Part shown: piece after piece, positions 25,837 through 35,003 of the stretch
Layout of the letters: each line of letters opens with the position of its first letter
Position numbering within the stretch: position 1 is the stretch's first letter
Assembly (NCBI RefSeq): GCF_016765695.1
Contig: NZ_JAETGO010000048.1
Coordinates: forward strand, 62,001-126,000
Direction: 5' to 3'
Source of the DNA: Sporosalibacterium faouarense
GTDB lineage: Bacteria > Bacillota > Clostridia > Tissierellales > VENL01
DNA length: 64,000 bases
Notes under the pieces: generated by a model
The model's database searches: none
The model's input: only the letters and a program-made list of their open reading frames with translations
What the model was told of the DNA's origin: nothing
Position numbers and translations under genes: made by a program

Positions 25837-26718
25837 CTATCCATAAAGCGGATTTCCTTTTGAGATAATTACATCGTGTAGCTTTGTTTTAAGCTTGCTT
25901 TCAAAAAATTTGCACTTAACCATAAATACAAAGTAAGCTTCTTTTTCATCTTGTGCTGCTGTTTCAACATTGCCCATACCCTTCAGTATCTTTACATCTG
26001 CATTTTTATATAAACTCTGAAATTGAGGACTACATCTACTTAGTATTGTTCCAGGGTATGTAGCCCCACTTTCGATAATTTCAGCATACTCATCAATTCC
26101 TATATCTAAAGCTACCTCTTTCGTTACGTCATTAAGTACTGGTATACTCCTAACAGCATAATAAATTTTTATATTTGGATATTCTGCTTTAATATTTTCT
26201 AAAACTAGCTTATCAAGAACTATCTCACCGCAATTATCTCCTACATACATAAGAGTTTTCGCTTTAGATAATTCTTCAATAAATAAATGCCCATCTTTCG
26301 ACATTTTATAGTTTTCAAGCACTTCTAATATTTTTTCCTTAACAAAGGTTTTATCTATAGTTTGCATTATGCCAAAATCAATAATATTTGCAGCTCCACT
26401 TAAAATTAAAGCAGTTTCAATTTGATTTTCTGATTTCCTAATAAATTCTCTAAAATCGCCTTCCAAGGCTAGCATCTCTTTATTAAAAATGTCTTTTTCT
26501 TCACTATATAAATCTTCTACCCCAACGGCATCTTGTATAACCTCTAAATATCTTTCAGTTAATATAGGTGCACTACTTTTGGCATAGATATGTCCATCAA
26601 GACTTTTGATGGATTGTTGAATTAGTTTATATTGGTCATCAGGATTGTCAACATATTTGTTTACAGTTTCCGTTATATTGCTTATAATACAGGGCATACA
26701 TTCCAAGTATAATTTCAT
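25837..26718 (-). CDS. DUF89/ARMT1-like metal-dependent phosphatase
   Basis: A 293-residue DUF89 protein. The N-terminus has CMPCI, and the core shows MYVGDNCGEIVLDKLV with the metal-binding Asp/Asn, then SGATYPGT and KGMGNVETAAQDEKEAYFVFMVKCKF. DUF89 proteins are damage-control phosphatases that hydrolyse sugar phosphates or related metabolites in the cytoplasm, with cobalt or nickel preferred in several. The length is normal. Next to a DeoR regulator and a glycyl radical enzyme, it may remove a dead-end sugar phosphate of that pathway. GGAGG precedes the start. Confidence 0.85.
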   Translation of the reverse strand: MKLYLECMPCIISNITETVNKYVDNPDDQYKLIQQSIKSLDGHIYAKSSAPILTERYLEVIQDAVGVEDLYSEEKDIFNKEMLALEGDFREFIRKSENQIETALILSGAANIIDFGIMQTIDKTFVKEKILEVLENYKMSKDGHLFIEELSKAKTLMYVGDNCGEIVLDKLVLENIKAEYPNIKIYYAVRSIPVLNDVTKEVALDIGIDEYAEIIESGATYPGTILSRCSPQFQSLYKNADVKILKGMGNVETAAQDEKEAYFVFMVKCKFFESKLKTKLHDVIISKGNPLYG

Positions 26719-26838
26719 TTGAAAACCTCCGATAAATTTAAAAGAATAATATTCCTAATATAGATTCTATCATTGAAAACTACAGTTCAATATCAAAAAA
26801 TTCTGACACATTAATGTGTAAAAACTTAATTTTTCTGG

Positions 26839-27600
26839 CTATAAAAGCTTAACTCTATACTTTTTCAAACTTTCTAGTATGGCTTCTGAGGGCTTTTCTT
26901 CAGTTATAATTGTATCTATATCCGTAACATCAGCAAATCTATATATACCATCATAAAAGAACTTCCTATTTTCCATAACTAATAAAACCTCTTTACTACT
27001 TCTTATAATTGCTTTTTTCGTATTACCATCTTCAACACTTATAGTTGTAACACTCTTATTTGCTAGGTCAATTCCACAGCTTCCAATAAATGATTTTTGA
27101 ACAGTATATTTAGATATTGATTCTATTGTAGCTGAACCCACGAATCCTTCCATTTCTTGATATAAAATTCCACCTGGACAAATAATACTAATATCTTTGT
27201 TATTGCAGAGTATAGGCAGAATATCAATTGAGTTTGTTATTACTGTAAGCTTGATGTTGGAATTAGCTATTTTCTCTGCTAAAATCATATTTGTTGAAGA
27301 TATATCTAAAAAAATTGTTTCTCCACTTTCCAAAGTGCTAAAGGCTTTCTCAGCTATTTTATTCTTAGCTGCATAATTATATTTTTTTCTCTCATTCACC
27401 TTTATAAGCTGCGGAAATTTTTTCTTTAAAATACCTCCACCATAGGTTCTTTCAAGTATTCCTTCATTCTCCAATATTTTAAGGTCTTTTCTTATGGCGT
27501 CTTCAGATACTTCAAATTTTTCGCTTAATTTTTTTACTACAACCTTTCCTTCCCTTGTAAGAATTTGGACTATTTTATCTAATCTTTCCTTTGCAAACAT
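26839..27600 (-). CDS. DeoR-family sugar regulator
   Basis: A 253-residue repressor. The N-terminal helix-turn-helix contains KLSEKFEVSEDAIRKDLKILE and is followed by YGGG. The C-terminal DeoRC effector domain has LESGETIFLDISSTN, VITNS and VSVEDG-type text ending near FADVTDIDTIITEEKP. The family senses phosphorylated sugars. It is divergent from the glycyl radical enzyme and is its likely regulator, and possibly that of the DUF89 gene downstream. The start is the ATG six bases after AAGGAG. Confidence 0.9.
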   Translation of the reverse strand: MFAKERLDKIVQILTREGKVVVKKLSEKFEVSEDAIRKDLKILENEGILERTYGGGILKKKFPQLIKVNERKKYNYAAKNKIAEKAFSTLESGETIFLDISSTNMILAEKIANSNIKLTVITNSIDILPILCNNKDISIICPGGILYQEMEGFVGSATIESISKYTVQKSFIGSCGIDLANKSVTTISVEDGNTKKAIIRSSKEVLLVMENRKFFYDGIYRFADVTDIDTIITEEKPSEAILESLKKYRVKLL

Positions 27601-27842
27601 ATTATTCTCCTTCACTTATTATTATTTATTATTTCTTCTTGTTATTTATTATATATTATTTATTTTTTAAGAACAAGGATGTATTTTTTATAGAACGTCT
27701 GTTGTTCATGAGGTTAAACGGACTAATTGTAATAGTTTGCCACATATTGCAAAATAATAATAAATAATATACAATAAGAATAAATAAGAATAATATTCCT
27801 GATTAGTTTAATAATAATTTAATTTCTAAAGGGAGTGAAGTA
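27601..27842. promoter_or_regulatory. Divergent control region between the DeoR gene and the glycyl radical enzyme gene
   Basis: Repeats of AATAATAAATAAT-type sequence occur on both sides (27615-27665 in one orientation, 27752-27802 in the other) and could be DeoR operators. On the plus strand TTGCCA (27738-27743) with a T/A-rich -10 about 17 nt on is a possible promoter. GGGAGTG lies before the GRE start codon. Confidence 0.45.
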
Positions 27843-30140
27843 ATGAGTAATCTAAGTAATAGAGTTAATTATTTAAAAGAGTTATTATTTAAAAACAAAA
27901 GAGAGATATCCATTGAAAGAGCTAAACTGTATACAGAAAGTTATAAGTCAACTGAAGGACAACCCCAAATACTAAGAAGAGCTAAGGCGACTGCTTATAT
28001 ACTTGATAATGTAGAAATCACAATCAATCCCCATGAATTAATAGTAGGTGGTAGAACTGTAAAGCCTAGGTCTGGTATTGCTTCTCCTGAGATGTCACCA
28101 TATTGGATTTATGAAGAGTTAGATACACTTCCTACTAGACCTCAAGATCAATTCAATATATCAGCTAATGATAAACGCTTTTTCAGAGAAGAATTATATA
28201 CTTATTGGAAAGAAAATTCATTGAAGGATTTAGTAAATAGTAGATTGACAGAACCAGTAAAAAAAGCTCAAAAAAGTAAAATAGTTAAACTTAATCAAAC
28301 TGATAAGGGACAAGGTCATATAATACCATCCTTTGATAAGATTTTAAATAAGGGATTAGGATATATGATAGATGAATTAAGTGACAAGCTTAATGATAAT
28401 AGTGATAATAATTTTTATAAAGCTTCATTAATCACTCTTAATGCAGTACAAAGACACATCATAAGATATGCCAGTCTTGCACAAATCTTGGCAAATGAAA
28501 CTGACGATGAAAAGAGAAAGACAGAGTTACTAGAAATAAATAGGATTACAAATAAAATTTCCGAAAGTAAACCTGATACCTTCTATGAAGCTATACAGCT
28601 TTTCTGGTTAATTAATATATGCTTACAGTATGAGTCAAATGCTAGTTCTATTTCACCAGGTCGATTTGACCAATATATGTATCCATTCTTTGAGAGAGAT
28701 ATAGAAAATGGTTTAGATATTGAAATTACAAAAGAAATATTACGTTGTCTATGGATTAAGATGAATGATGTTGTGCTATTACGTAGTGAAAATAGTGCAA
28801 AGTATTTCGCTGGTTTCCCTACAGGTTATACCATAATACTAGGTGGTCAAGATAAAAATGGCCAAGATGCAACAAATCCATTATCATATTTAATTTTAGA
28901 AACATATGGAGATATTAAACTACCTCAACCTAATCTAGGTGTACGGGTTAGTGAAAAAACACCTAGAGAATTCTTAATTAAAACTGCCGAAACTATACGA
29001 TTAGGTACAGGGATTCCTCAAGTATTTAACGATGAAGTCATTATTCCTGGTTATTTAAATAGAGGGGTCAGTCTAGAAGACGCTAGAGATTATTCTGTTG
29101 TAGGATGTGTTGAGCTTTCTATTCCGGGTAAAACCTATGGTCTTCATGATATCGCGTTATTTAATTTATTAAAAGTTATGGAAGAAACTCTGTATGAAGA
29201 AGAAGATAATATCAATAGCTATGATGACTTAATTAAAGCTATTGAAAATAAAGTATCAGAAAATGTAATTCTAATGGCAGAGGGTTCAAATATTGTTGAC
29301 CAGGCCCATAGAGAATTTGCTCCAACTCCTCTTCTATCCTGTTTCATAGAAAATTGTGTCCCTAATGGAAAGGATGTCTCTGCTGGAGGAGCAAAATACA
29401 ATTTTTCTGGAGTACAAGGCATTGGCATAGGAAACCTAAGTGACTCACTATATGTTATAAAGAAAGCTGTATTTGAAGATGAATATATTACACTAAAAGA
29501 TTTACTAGATATATTAAGAAATAACTATGATGGTAATGAAATAATGAGACAGAGATTTATAAATAAATACTCTAAGTATGGTAATGATATATGTGAAGTA
29601 GATAATTGTGGTAGTGAAGTACTTTCTTATTATTGTAAGGAAGTTGAAAAACATGCAAACATCAGAGGCGGATACTTCCACCCAGGTTCATACACAGTAT
29701 CCGCCCACATTCCCCTTGGAGAAGCAGTCGGAGCAACTCCAGATGGAAGGCTTGCAAAGGAACAATTAGCTGATGGTGGACTATCTCCTATGATTGGTAG
29801 GGATAATCAAGGTCCTACATCTATCCTTAAAAGTGTTAGCAAGCTAGATAACTATTTGACTTCTAATGGAAGTTTGTTGAATGTTAAGTTTAGTCCTTCT
29901 GCCTTGGAAAATCATGAAGGTATAAATAAATTTGTAGGCTATTTGCAGGCATTCATGAGGTTAAAGCTTCAACATATACAGTTTAATATTGTTTCTGCTA
30001 AAACTTTAAGAGATGCTCAAAAATATCCAGATAAGTATAAAAGCCTTGTAGTTAGAGTTGCTGGCTATAGTGCAATATTTGTTGAATTAAATAAATCCAT
30101 TCAGGATGATATAATAAATAGAACAGAACACAGTTTATAG
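27843..30140 (+). CDS. Glycyl radical enzyme of the glycerol/propanediol dehydratase (PFL2-like) group
   Basis: A 765-residue enzyme. The catalytic cysteine is in VVGCVELSIPGKTYG, with the GCVE form used by dehydratases rather than the paired cysteines of pyruvate formate-lyase. The C-terminal radical site is VVRVAGYSAIFVEL. Compared with Clostridium butyricum glycerol dehydratase (from memory), the equivalents of His164 (GQGHIIPSFDKIL), Ser282 (SSISPGRFDQY), Glu435 and Asp447 (LHDIALFN) are kept, but His281 is replaced by Ser. It is therefore a likely radical dehydratase or C-O lyase with a different substrate. It needs the activase 12 nt downstream and works only without oxygen. Candidates are a polyol, an anhydrohexitol phosphate or a related sugar. 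Confidence 0.9.
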   Translation: MSNLSNRVNYLKELLFKNKREISIERAKLYTESYKSTEGQPQILRRAKATAYILDNVEITINPHELIVGGRTVKPRSGIASPEMSPYWIYEELDTLPTRPQDQFNISANDKRFFREELYTYWKENSLKDLVNSRLTEPVKKAQKSKIVKLNQTDKGQGHIIPSFDKILNKGLGYMIDELSDKLNDNSDNNFYKASLITLNAVQRHIIRYASLAQILANETDDEKRKTELLEINRITNKISESKPDTFYEAIQLFWLINICLQYESNASSISPGRFDQYMYPFFERDIENGLDIEITKEILRCLWIKMNDVVLLRSENSAKYFAGFPTGYTIILGGQDKNGQDATNPLSYLILETYGDIKLPQPNLGVRVSEKTPREFLIKTAETIRLGTGIPQVFNDEVIIPGYLNRGVSLEDARDYSVVGCVELSIPGKTYGLHDIALFNLLKVMEETLYEEEDNINSYDDLIKAIENKVSENVILMAEGSNIVDQAHREFAPTPLLSCFIENCVPNGKDVSAGGAKYNFSGVQGIGIGNLSDSLYVIKKAVFEDEYITLKDLLDILRNNYDGNEIMRQRFINKYSKYGNDICEVDNCGSEVLSYYCKEVEKHANIRGGYFHPGSYTVSAHIPLGEAVGATPDGRLAKEQLADGGLSPMIGRDNQGPTSILKSVSKLDNYLTSNGSLLNVKFSPSALENHEGINKFVGYLQAFMRLKLQHIQFNIVSAKTLRDAQKYPDKYKSLVVRVAGYSAIFVELNKSIQDDIINRTEHSL

Positions 30141-30152
30141 GATGTGATTAAT

Positions 30153-30995
30153 GTGACAAAGTTGATGATTTTTAATATACAGAAATTTAGCATTCATGAT
30201 GGTGGGGGAATTAGAACAATTATCTTTTTCAAAGGCTGCCCTATGAGATGTCCATGGTGTGCTAACCCAGAGTCCCAAGTCTCCAAACCTCAATTAATGA
30301 GAAAAGAGTCCTTGTGTATTGGCTGTAATGGTAACAAGTGTTCAACTTGTAATATTAATCCTGAGGAATGCCCAACTGGTGCATTAGAAATTCTAGGAAG
30401 CGAAATGACTATATCAGAAATAGTAAAAGAAGTAAAAAAAGATATGGTGTTTTATGATAGTTCCCAAGGTGGAGTTACACTTTCAGGTGGAGAGCCTTTA
30501 ATGCAAGGCAAGGGAGCAATTGAGTTACTTAAAAGACTTAAGTCTTTAGGGATTGATACTGCATTAGAAACCTGTGGATCTGGATCTTGGGAAATTCTAG
30601 ATAAGATGAGCGATTATCTTGATAGAGTTTTATTTGACCTTAAAATTATGGATAAACAGCAAGCTAAAAAAGTTCTTAAAGGAGATGCTGAACTTATAAA
30701 GAACAATTTTAAAGGACTTGTTGAAAAAGGTATAAAGATTATTCCTAGAATTCCCCTTATACCAAATTATACAATGCCTGAGGATAATATAGATGCTATA
30801 ATTAACTTTTTAAAACCACTGGGTATTAAAGAAGTTCATATTTTACCCTTTCATCAATATGGTAGTTCAAAATATAAAAGTCTTGGAATAAGCTATTCCC
30901 TAACAGACCTTAATCCTCCCAATGATGAAGAAATCAAAGATATTGAGAAAAAATTTATCAATAATGGCTTTGAAGTAATTGTGGGTGGAAAATAA
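30153..30995 (+). CDS. Glycyl-radical enzyme activating enzyme (radical SAM)
   Basis: A 280-residue radical SAM protein. The cluster motif is GCPMRCPWCANPES, with FFKGC before it. A ferredoxin-like insert (CIGC, CSTC and CPTGAL, about residues 50-80) binds extra iron-sulfur clusters, as in activases of dehydratase-type glycyl radical enzymes. The SAM-binding GGE is in VTLSGGEPLMQ. It abstracts hydrogen from the glycine of the enzyme encoded just upstream. A GTG start ten bases after AGGA is chosen; another GTG three codons earlier is too close. A two-way terminator follows. Confidence 0.93.
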   Translation: MTKLMIFNIQKFSIHDGGGIRTIIFFKGCPMRCPWCANPESQVSKPQLMRKESLCIGCNGNKCSTCNINPEECPTGALEILGSEMTISEIVKEVKKDMVFYDSSQGGVTLSGGEPLMQGKGAIELLKRLKSLGIDTALETCGSGSWEILDKMSDYLDRVLFDLKIMDKQQAKKVLKGDAELIKNNFKGLVEKGIKIIPRIPLIPNYTMPEDNIDAIINFLKPLGIKEVHILPFHQYGSSKYKSLGISYSLTDLNPPNDEEIKDIEKKFINNGFEVIVGGK

Positions 30996-31033
30996 ATTAT
31001 ACTATAAAAAAACAAAGTAAGGTCTTTAGCTAT

Positions 31034-31062
31034 AAAAAAATCTTCCCTTGGGAAGATTTTTA
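31034..31062. terminator. Two-way terminator between the GRE activase and tcdA
   Basis: AAAAAATCTTCCC and its complement GGGAAGATTTTT form a hairpin with A and T runs on both sides. It can end both convergent transcripts. Confidence 0.85.
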
Positions 31063-31072
31063 TTTCTGTTAT

Positions 31073-31819
31073 TTATTTTATAATATCCTTAACTATCTCT
31101 GATGCTATAATTAATCCAGCTACTGAAGGTACAAATGAAACACTTCCAGGTATCTGTCTTCTCTCCACACATGTTCTATCCTTATTTGGGCATATACAGT
31201 CAGTCTTACAATTTCCACCTACAGCCTGAGGTTCAATTGGCTTTTCCTTTGAGTATACTACCTTTAGTTTTTCAATATCTCTTCTTCTTAGTTCTCTCCT
31301 CATAACTCTGGCTAATGGACATACAGAGGTTTCATAGATATCAGCTACTTCTAGACTTGCAGGGCTAAGCTTATTCCCTGCTCCCATTGAGCTAATGATT
31401 GGAATATTCCTGTTAGTACATCTTTCTATTAAATCTAACTTTGCAGATACCATGTCTATTGCATCTACAACATAGTCATAATCATCAGATAAAAGTTGCT
31501 CAGCGGAATCTTCATTGTAGAGTTCTTGATAAGTAGTAACTTCTACTTTTGGATTTATCTCTAGAATTCTTTCCTTCATTACTTCTACCTTTGCTTTACC
31601 AACAGTTTTTCTAGTAGCATGAATCTGTCTATTTATATTGGTTAGACAAACATCATCATCGTCAACTAAAATAAAGCTACCAACACCGCTTCTTACCAAT
31701 CCTTCAACTACAAACGTTCCTACTCCTCCTATACCAAAAACTGCTACTTTTGCATTTTTTAATTTATTTAAGCCCTCTGTTCCTATGAGCATTTCCGTTC
31801 TTGAAAATTCATGTAACAT
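31073..31819 (-). CDS. tcdA: tRNA threonylcarbamoyladenosine dehydratase
   Basis: A 248-residue E1-like (ThiF/MoeB fold) enzyme of the YgdL/CsdL family. The N-terminus HEFSRTEMLIGTEGLNKL and the nucleotide loop FGIGGVGTFVVEGLVRSG are diagnostic, followed by DDDDVCLTNINRQIHA and DAIDMVSAK. It uses ATP to cyclise t6A37 of tRNA to ct6A. The four-cysteine region (CKTDCICPNKDRTC) suggests a metal site, usual in the Firmicute form. The ATG seven bases after GAGGTG is used. It shares a unit with the TPR gene. Confidence 0.93.
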   Translation of the reverse strand: MLHEFSRTEMLIGTEGLNKLKNAKVAVFGIGGVGTFVVEGLVRSGVGSFILVDDDDVCLTNINRQIHATRKTVGKAKVEVMKERILEINPKVEVTTYQELYNEDSAEQLLSDDYDYVVDAIDMVSAKLDLIERCTNRNIPIISSMGAGNKLSPASLEVADIYETSVCPLARVMRRELRRRDIEKLKVVYSKEKPIEPQAVGGNCKTDCICPNKDRTCVERRQIPGSVSFVPSVAGLIIASEIVKDIIK

Positions 31820-31851
31820 AACAAACACCTCTTATTTATATTTGTTTAATT

Positions 31852-32769
31852 TTAGAAAGTCTTAAAGGAAAACCCCAAATTCTTCAAGTCATTATCTTCT
31901 TTAATAATATCCTTAAATCTAGGATACAGCTTTACAGCTATTTTTAGATCTTCTATCGCTCCTTCTTCATTTCCTAATTTTGCATGACAGCAAGCCCTGT
32001 TATAGTAAAGAAATTCAGCTTCAGGATTATTTTCTATTCCTTCTGACAAAATCTCTATAGCTTCTTTATACTTCTTTTTCTCTATGAATATTACTGATTT
32101 GTTAAGATAAGAATATGGATATATTTTATTAGTTTCAATAGCCATATCATAGCATTTTATAGCTTCTTCTAAATCTCCCAATCTTTTTTTTATTACTCCT
32201 TTATTAAAAAAAGCTTTATAATAATAAGGATTAATTTCTATGCTTTTATCTATCATCTCAAGAGCTTCGTCATATTGTTTTAATTCTTCATATATTGCTC
32301 CTAAATTGTTATATGCGATAAAATCGTTACTAGTCAATTCTATAGCCTTTTTATAATTTTCTATAGCATCTTTCTTTTTTCCATTTTCATCATATATGTT
32401 AGCAATGTAAAAATATGCTCTATCATACTCAGGATCAATGTCTAGTGCCTTATTATAGTATTCTAGAGCTAACTCTTTTTCTCCCTTATCATCATAGATT
32501 ATAGCCATACCATAATAAGCACCTGCCTCATCATCGCTAATTTCTATAATCTCTCTATAGGTATCAAAGGCTTGATCTCTTTTCCCCATTTCATCATATA
32601 AAATAGCTATATTATACAATATCTCGATCGTATCCTCAGTCTCATCATCGAACTCAAGTGCTTTTTTATAGAATTTTAATGCTCTTTGTTTATCATCCTC
32701 AATAATTGCACTTTCTGCCAATATCATATAATTATTCCTACGATCAGAACTTTTAAGATTATTCCTCAT
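31852..32769 (-). CDS. Tetratricopeptide-repeat protein
   Basis: A 305-residue soluble protein made of about eight TPR units of 34 residues (for example AYYGMAIIYDDKGEKELALEYYN-like text with Gly/Ala/Tyr at the usual positions). There is no signal peptide and no catalytic domain. Such proteins hold complexes together; the partner is not evident. It is 32 nt upstream of tcdA and probably cotranscribed with it. Confidence 0.85.
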   Translation of the reverse strand: MRNNLKSSDRRNNYMILAESAIIEDDKQRALKFYKKALEFDDETEDTIEILYNIAILYDEMGKRDQAFDTYREIIEISDDEAGAYYGMAIIYDDKGEKELALEYYNKALDIDPEYDRAYFYIANIYDENGKKKDAIENYKKAIELTSNDFIAYNNLGAIYEELKQYDEALEMIDKSIEINPYYYKAFFNKGVIKKRLGDLEEAIKCYDMAIETNKIYPYSYLNKSVIFIEKKKYKEAIEILSEGIENNPEAEFLYYNRACCHAKLGNEEGAIEDLKIAVKLYPRFKDIIKEDNDLKNLGFSFKTF

Positions 32770-32899
32770 TTAAGTAACACCTCTTACATTATTTATAAGT
32801 ACTATACTAGTCTAACATATATAGAAAATTAATTCATTTATATTTTCTTCATATGTAGGAGAAAATATAAAAATCTATTTATTATTAATTTCCATTTAA

Positions 32900-32954
32900 A
32901 GAAATAAAGCAATATACTTATTATATTTTCCTCTTATAATAAGTATATTGCTTT
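32900..32954 (-). terminator. Intrinsic terminator after glnS
   Basis: A 19-20 bp stem (AAAGCAATATACTTATTATA and complement) with a 9-nt loop lies about 35 nt past the glnS stop. Confidence 0.75.
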
Positions 32955-32986
32955 GTTAATATTGCTTACTTCAGATAATAATTATC

Positions 32987-34660
32987 TTATTTTCTTTTCT
33001 TCCATGAGCTCTTTAATGGCTCAATTCTATTGAATACAAACCTATCGTCACTAGAGTACTTATTATCCAAGCAAAAATATCCTTGTCTAATAAACTGAAG
33101 CTTATCTTCCTTGCCACATTCCTCTACATATGGTTCTACATGACAATTCTCTAATATCTTCATCGAATTGTGATTGAGTCTATCCTTCCAATTCTTCTTA
33201 TCATCATCTTCTTCTTCTAAAATAAGGTCTTCATATAATCTTGCTTCAGCTTTAATTGAATAATCTGCAGAAACCCAATGAATAGTTCCCTTTGGTTTCC
33301 TTTCCTTAAAACCAGTGCCACTTTTTGTCCTAGGATCATAGGTACAATGAAGTTCAAGGACTTCTCCTGTTTTTTCATCTTTTACAACTTCTTCGCATTT
33401 AATAAAATATGCATGCATTAGCCGTACTTCAACACATGGAGATAATCTGCGATATTTTTTTGGCGGCTCTTCCATAAAATCGTCTTTTTCAATGTATATT
33501 GTTCTAGAAAACGGTACCTTTCTAGTACCCATTTCTGGATTTTCTCTATTATTTCTTACATCTAACCACTCTACTTCTCCTTCTGGATAATTGGTGATAA
33601 CGACCTTTAGTGGATCTAAGGTAGCCATTACGCATAGAGATTTTGCTTTCAAATCTTGTCTTAAGCTATGCTCAAGCATTGCTTTGTCAACAACACTTTC
33701 ACTTTTAGAAACCCCTATCTCATCAAGGAAATTCTTTATGGCTTCTGGAGTATATCCTCTCCTTCTTAATCCTCTCAAAGTGGGCATTCTAGGGTCATCC
33801 CAACCATCTACATATCCTTCTTCAACCATTTGTCTTAAATATCTCTTACTTGTAATTACTCCTCTTAAATTCATACGTCCAAATTCTCTTTGTTTAGGTG
33901 GGCTCTTTATTTCTAGTTCATTTAAAACCCATTCATATAGTGGTCTATGATCTATGAACTCTGCAGAACATAAAGAATGAGTAATCCCTTCCTTTGCATC
34001 CTGTAATGGATGTGCAAAATCATACATAGGATAGATATACCATTTATCACCAGTTCTATAATGCTCAGCAAATTGAATCCTATATATAACTGGATCTCTC
34101 ATATTCATATTTGGAGAGTTCATATCTATTTTAGCCCTTAAAACTCTTGAACCTTCTTCATATTCTCCATTTTTCATTCCTTCAAACAAACTGAAATTTT
34201 CTTCAATGCTTCTATTTCTATATGGACTGTTCTTGCCAGGTTCAGTTAATGTCCCTCTATACTCTCTCATTTCCTCTGGACTAAGATCACATACATAGGC
34301 CTTTCCCTTTTTGATAAGCTTTAAAGCACATTCATATATGTCATCAAAATAATCTGAACCATAATATAACCTATCTTCCCAATCAAAACCCATCCATTGC
34401 ATATCTTCTTTTATCGACTCAACATATTCAACATCTTCCTTAGTTGGATTTGTATCATCAAACCTAAGGTTAAACTTTCCATTAAACTTCTGCGCAGTGC
34501 TATGACTTATATTTATTGCATATGCACTACCTATATGCAGGTACCCATTTGGTTCAGGTGGAAATCTAGTGTGAACCCTATCATCATAGACACCTTTCTC
34601 TAAATCTTTTTGAACAATTCTATGAATAAAATTCGATGCTTTATTTGTATCAGAGCACAT
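32987..34660 (-). CDS. glnS: Glutaminyl-tRNA synthetase
   Basis: A 557-residue class I synthetase. The ATP motifs are [13 protein letters not shown] (HIGH) and [12 protein letters not shown] (KMSKS variant). The Gln-specific start [17 protein letters not shown], the [13 protein letters not shown] segment and the two C-terminal anticodon-binding beta barrels (about 340-555) are present. A stand-alone GlnRS charges tRNA-Gln directly; many Firmicutes lack it and use GatCAB. AGGAGG precedes the start, directly behind a 16-bp AT palindrome (CTAAAATATATTTTAG). A 25-codon uORF and an attenuator-like leader lie upstream. Confidence 0.96.
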   Translation of the reverse strand: MCSDTNKASNFIHRIVQKDLEKGVYDDRVHTRFPPEPNGYLHIGSAYAINISHSTAQKFNGKFNLRFDDTNPTKEDVEYVESIKEDMQWMGFDWEDRLYYGSDYFDDIYECALKLIKKGKAYVCDLSPEEMREYRGTLTEPGKNSPYRNRSIEENFSLFEGMKNGEYEEGSRVLRAKIDMNSPNMNMRDPVIYRIQFAEHYRTGDKWYIYPMYDFAHPLQDAKEGITHSLCSAEFIDHRPLYEWVLNELEIKSPPKQREFGRMNLRGVITSKRYLRQMVEEGYVDGWDDPRMPTLRGLRRRGYTPEAIKNFLDEIGVSKSESVVDKAMLEHSLRQDLKAKSLCVMATLDPLKVVITNYPEGEVEWLDVRNNRENPEMGTRKVPFSRTIYIEKDDFMEEPPKKYRRLSPCVEVRLMHAYFIKCEEVVKDEKTGEVLELHCTYDPRTKSGTGFKERKPKGTIHWVSADYSIKAEARLYEDLILEEEDDDKKNWKDRLNHNSMKILENCHVEPYVEECGKEDKLQFIRQGYFCLDNKYSSDDRFVFNRIEPLKSSWKKRK

Positions 34661-34683
34661 AAAAAAACCTCCTAAAATATATT

Positions 34684-34761
34684 TTAGTAATTAGATTTTC
34701 TATAGCCACTCTGGTAAATCTGCATGGTACAAAAGCCTTTTAACTCAGCTACAATAATCAA
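34684..34761 (-). CDS. Small uORF of 25 codons between the attenuator and glnS
   Basis: A TTG start four bases after a strong AGGAGGTGC site; the frame encodes 25 residues and stops 23 nt before glnS. The product starts [20 protein letters not shown] and holds two CAG glutamine codons. There is no resemblance to a known family. It may act as a leader peptide for glnS or be a small protein in its own right. Confidence 0.4.
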   Translation of the reverse strand: MIIVAELKGFCTMQIYQSGYRKSNY

Positions 34762-34814
34762 AATAGCACCTCCTAATTATCCACGAATGAAACAAACAAA
34801 TACATTTATTTTAT

Positions 34815-34930
34815 AAAAAACCTACGAAATCACTTTGAAAGTGACTCCGCAGGTTTATATACTCTGCGTGTAGGATTTCTCCCTGTACCGCTCACAATTT
34901 TCCACAATTGCTTAGATACACTCACTAGAT
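34815..34930 (-). ncRNA. Structured leader RNA with terminator/antiterminator before glnS, class unknown
   Basis: From a start near 34931 the minus-strand transcript folds through a CAATT...AATTG hairpin to a terminator at 34819-34855: arms AACCTGCGGAGTCACTT and its G-U-rich complement, then TTTTTT. The 5' arm CTGCG can instead pair with CGCAG at 34864-34868, and CCTAC next to it can pair with GTAGG of the 3' arm, so two folds exclude each other. This is attenuator logic. T-box (no TGGNACCGCG), SAM, TPP, FMN, lysine and glycine cores are not seen. Confidence 0.55.
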
Positions 34931-34937
34931 TATGGAT

Positions 34938-34966
34938 ATTCTACAAAACATTTTGCATTTTGTCAA
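34938..34966 (-). promoter_or_regulatory. Sigma-A type promoter of the glnS leader
   Basis: On the minus strand TTGACA and TAGAAT are 17 nt apart, which starts RNA at about 34931, directly before the structured leader. Confidence 0.75.
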
Positions 34967-35003
34967 CAGTCAATAGTTTATTATTCCTCAGAAGCATAGT
35001 TTA

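Noticed and set aside
27843-30140. Pyruvate formate-lyase (pflB)
   Set aside because: The active site has GCVE rather than the paired cysteines of PFL, and the activase has the ferredoxin insert found with dehydratase-type enzymes.
34815-34930. T-box leader for glnS
   Set aside because: No AGGGTGGNACCGCG antiterminator text and no specifier-loop arrangement could be found.
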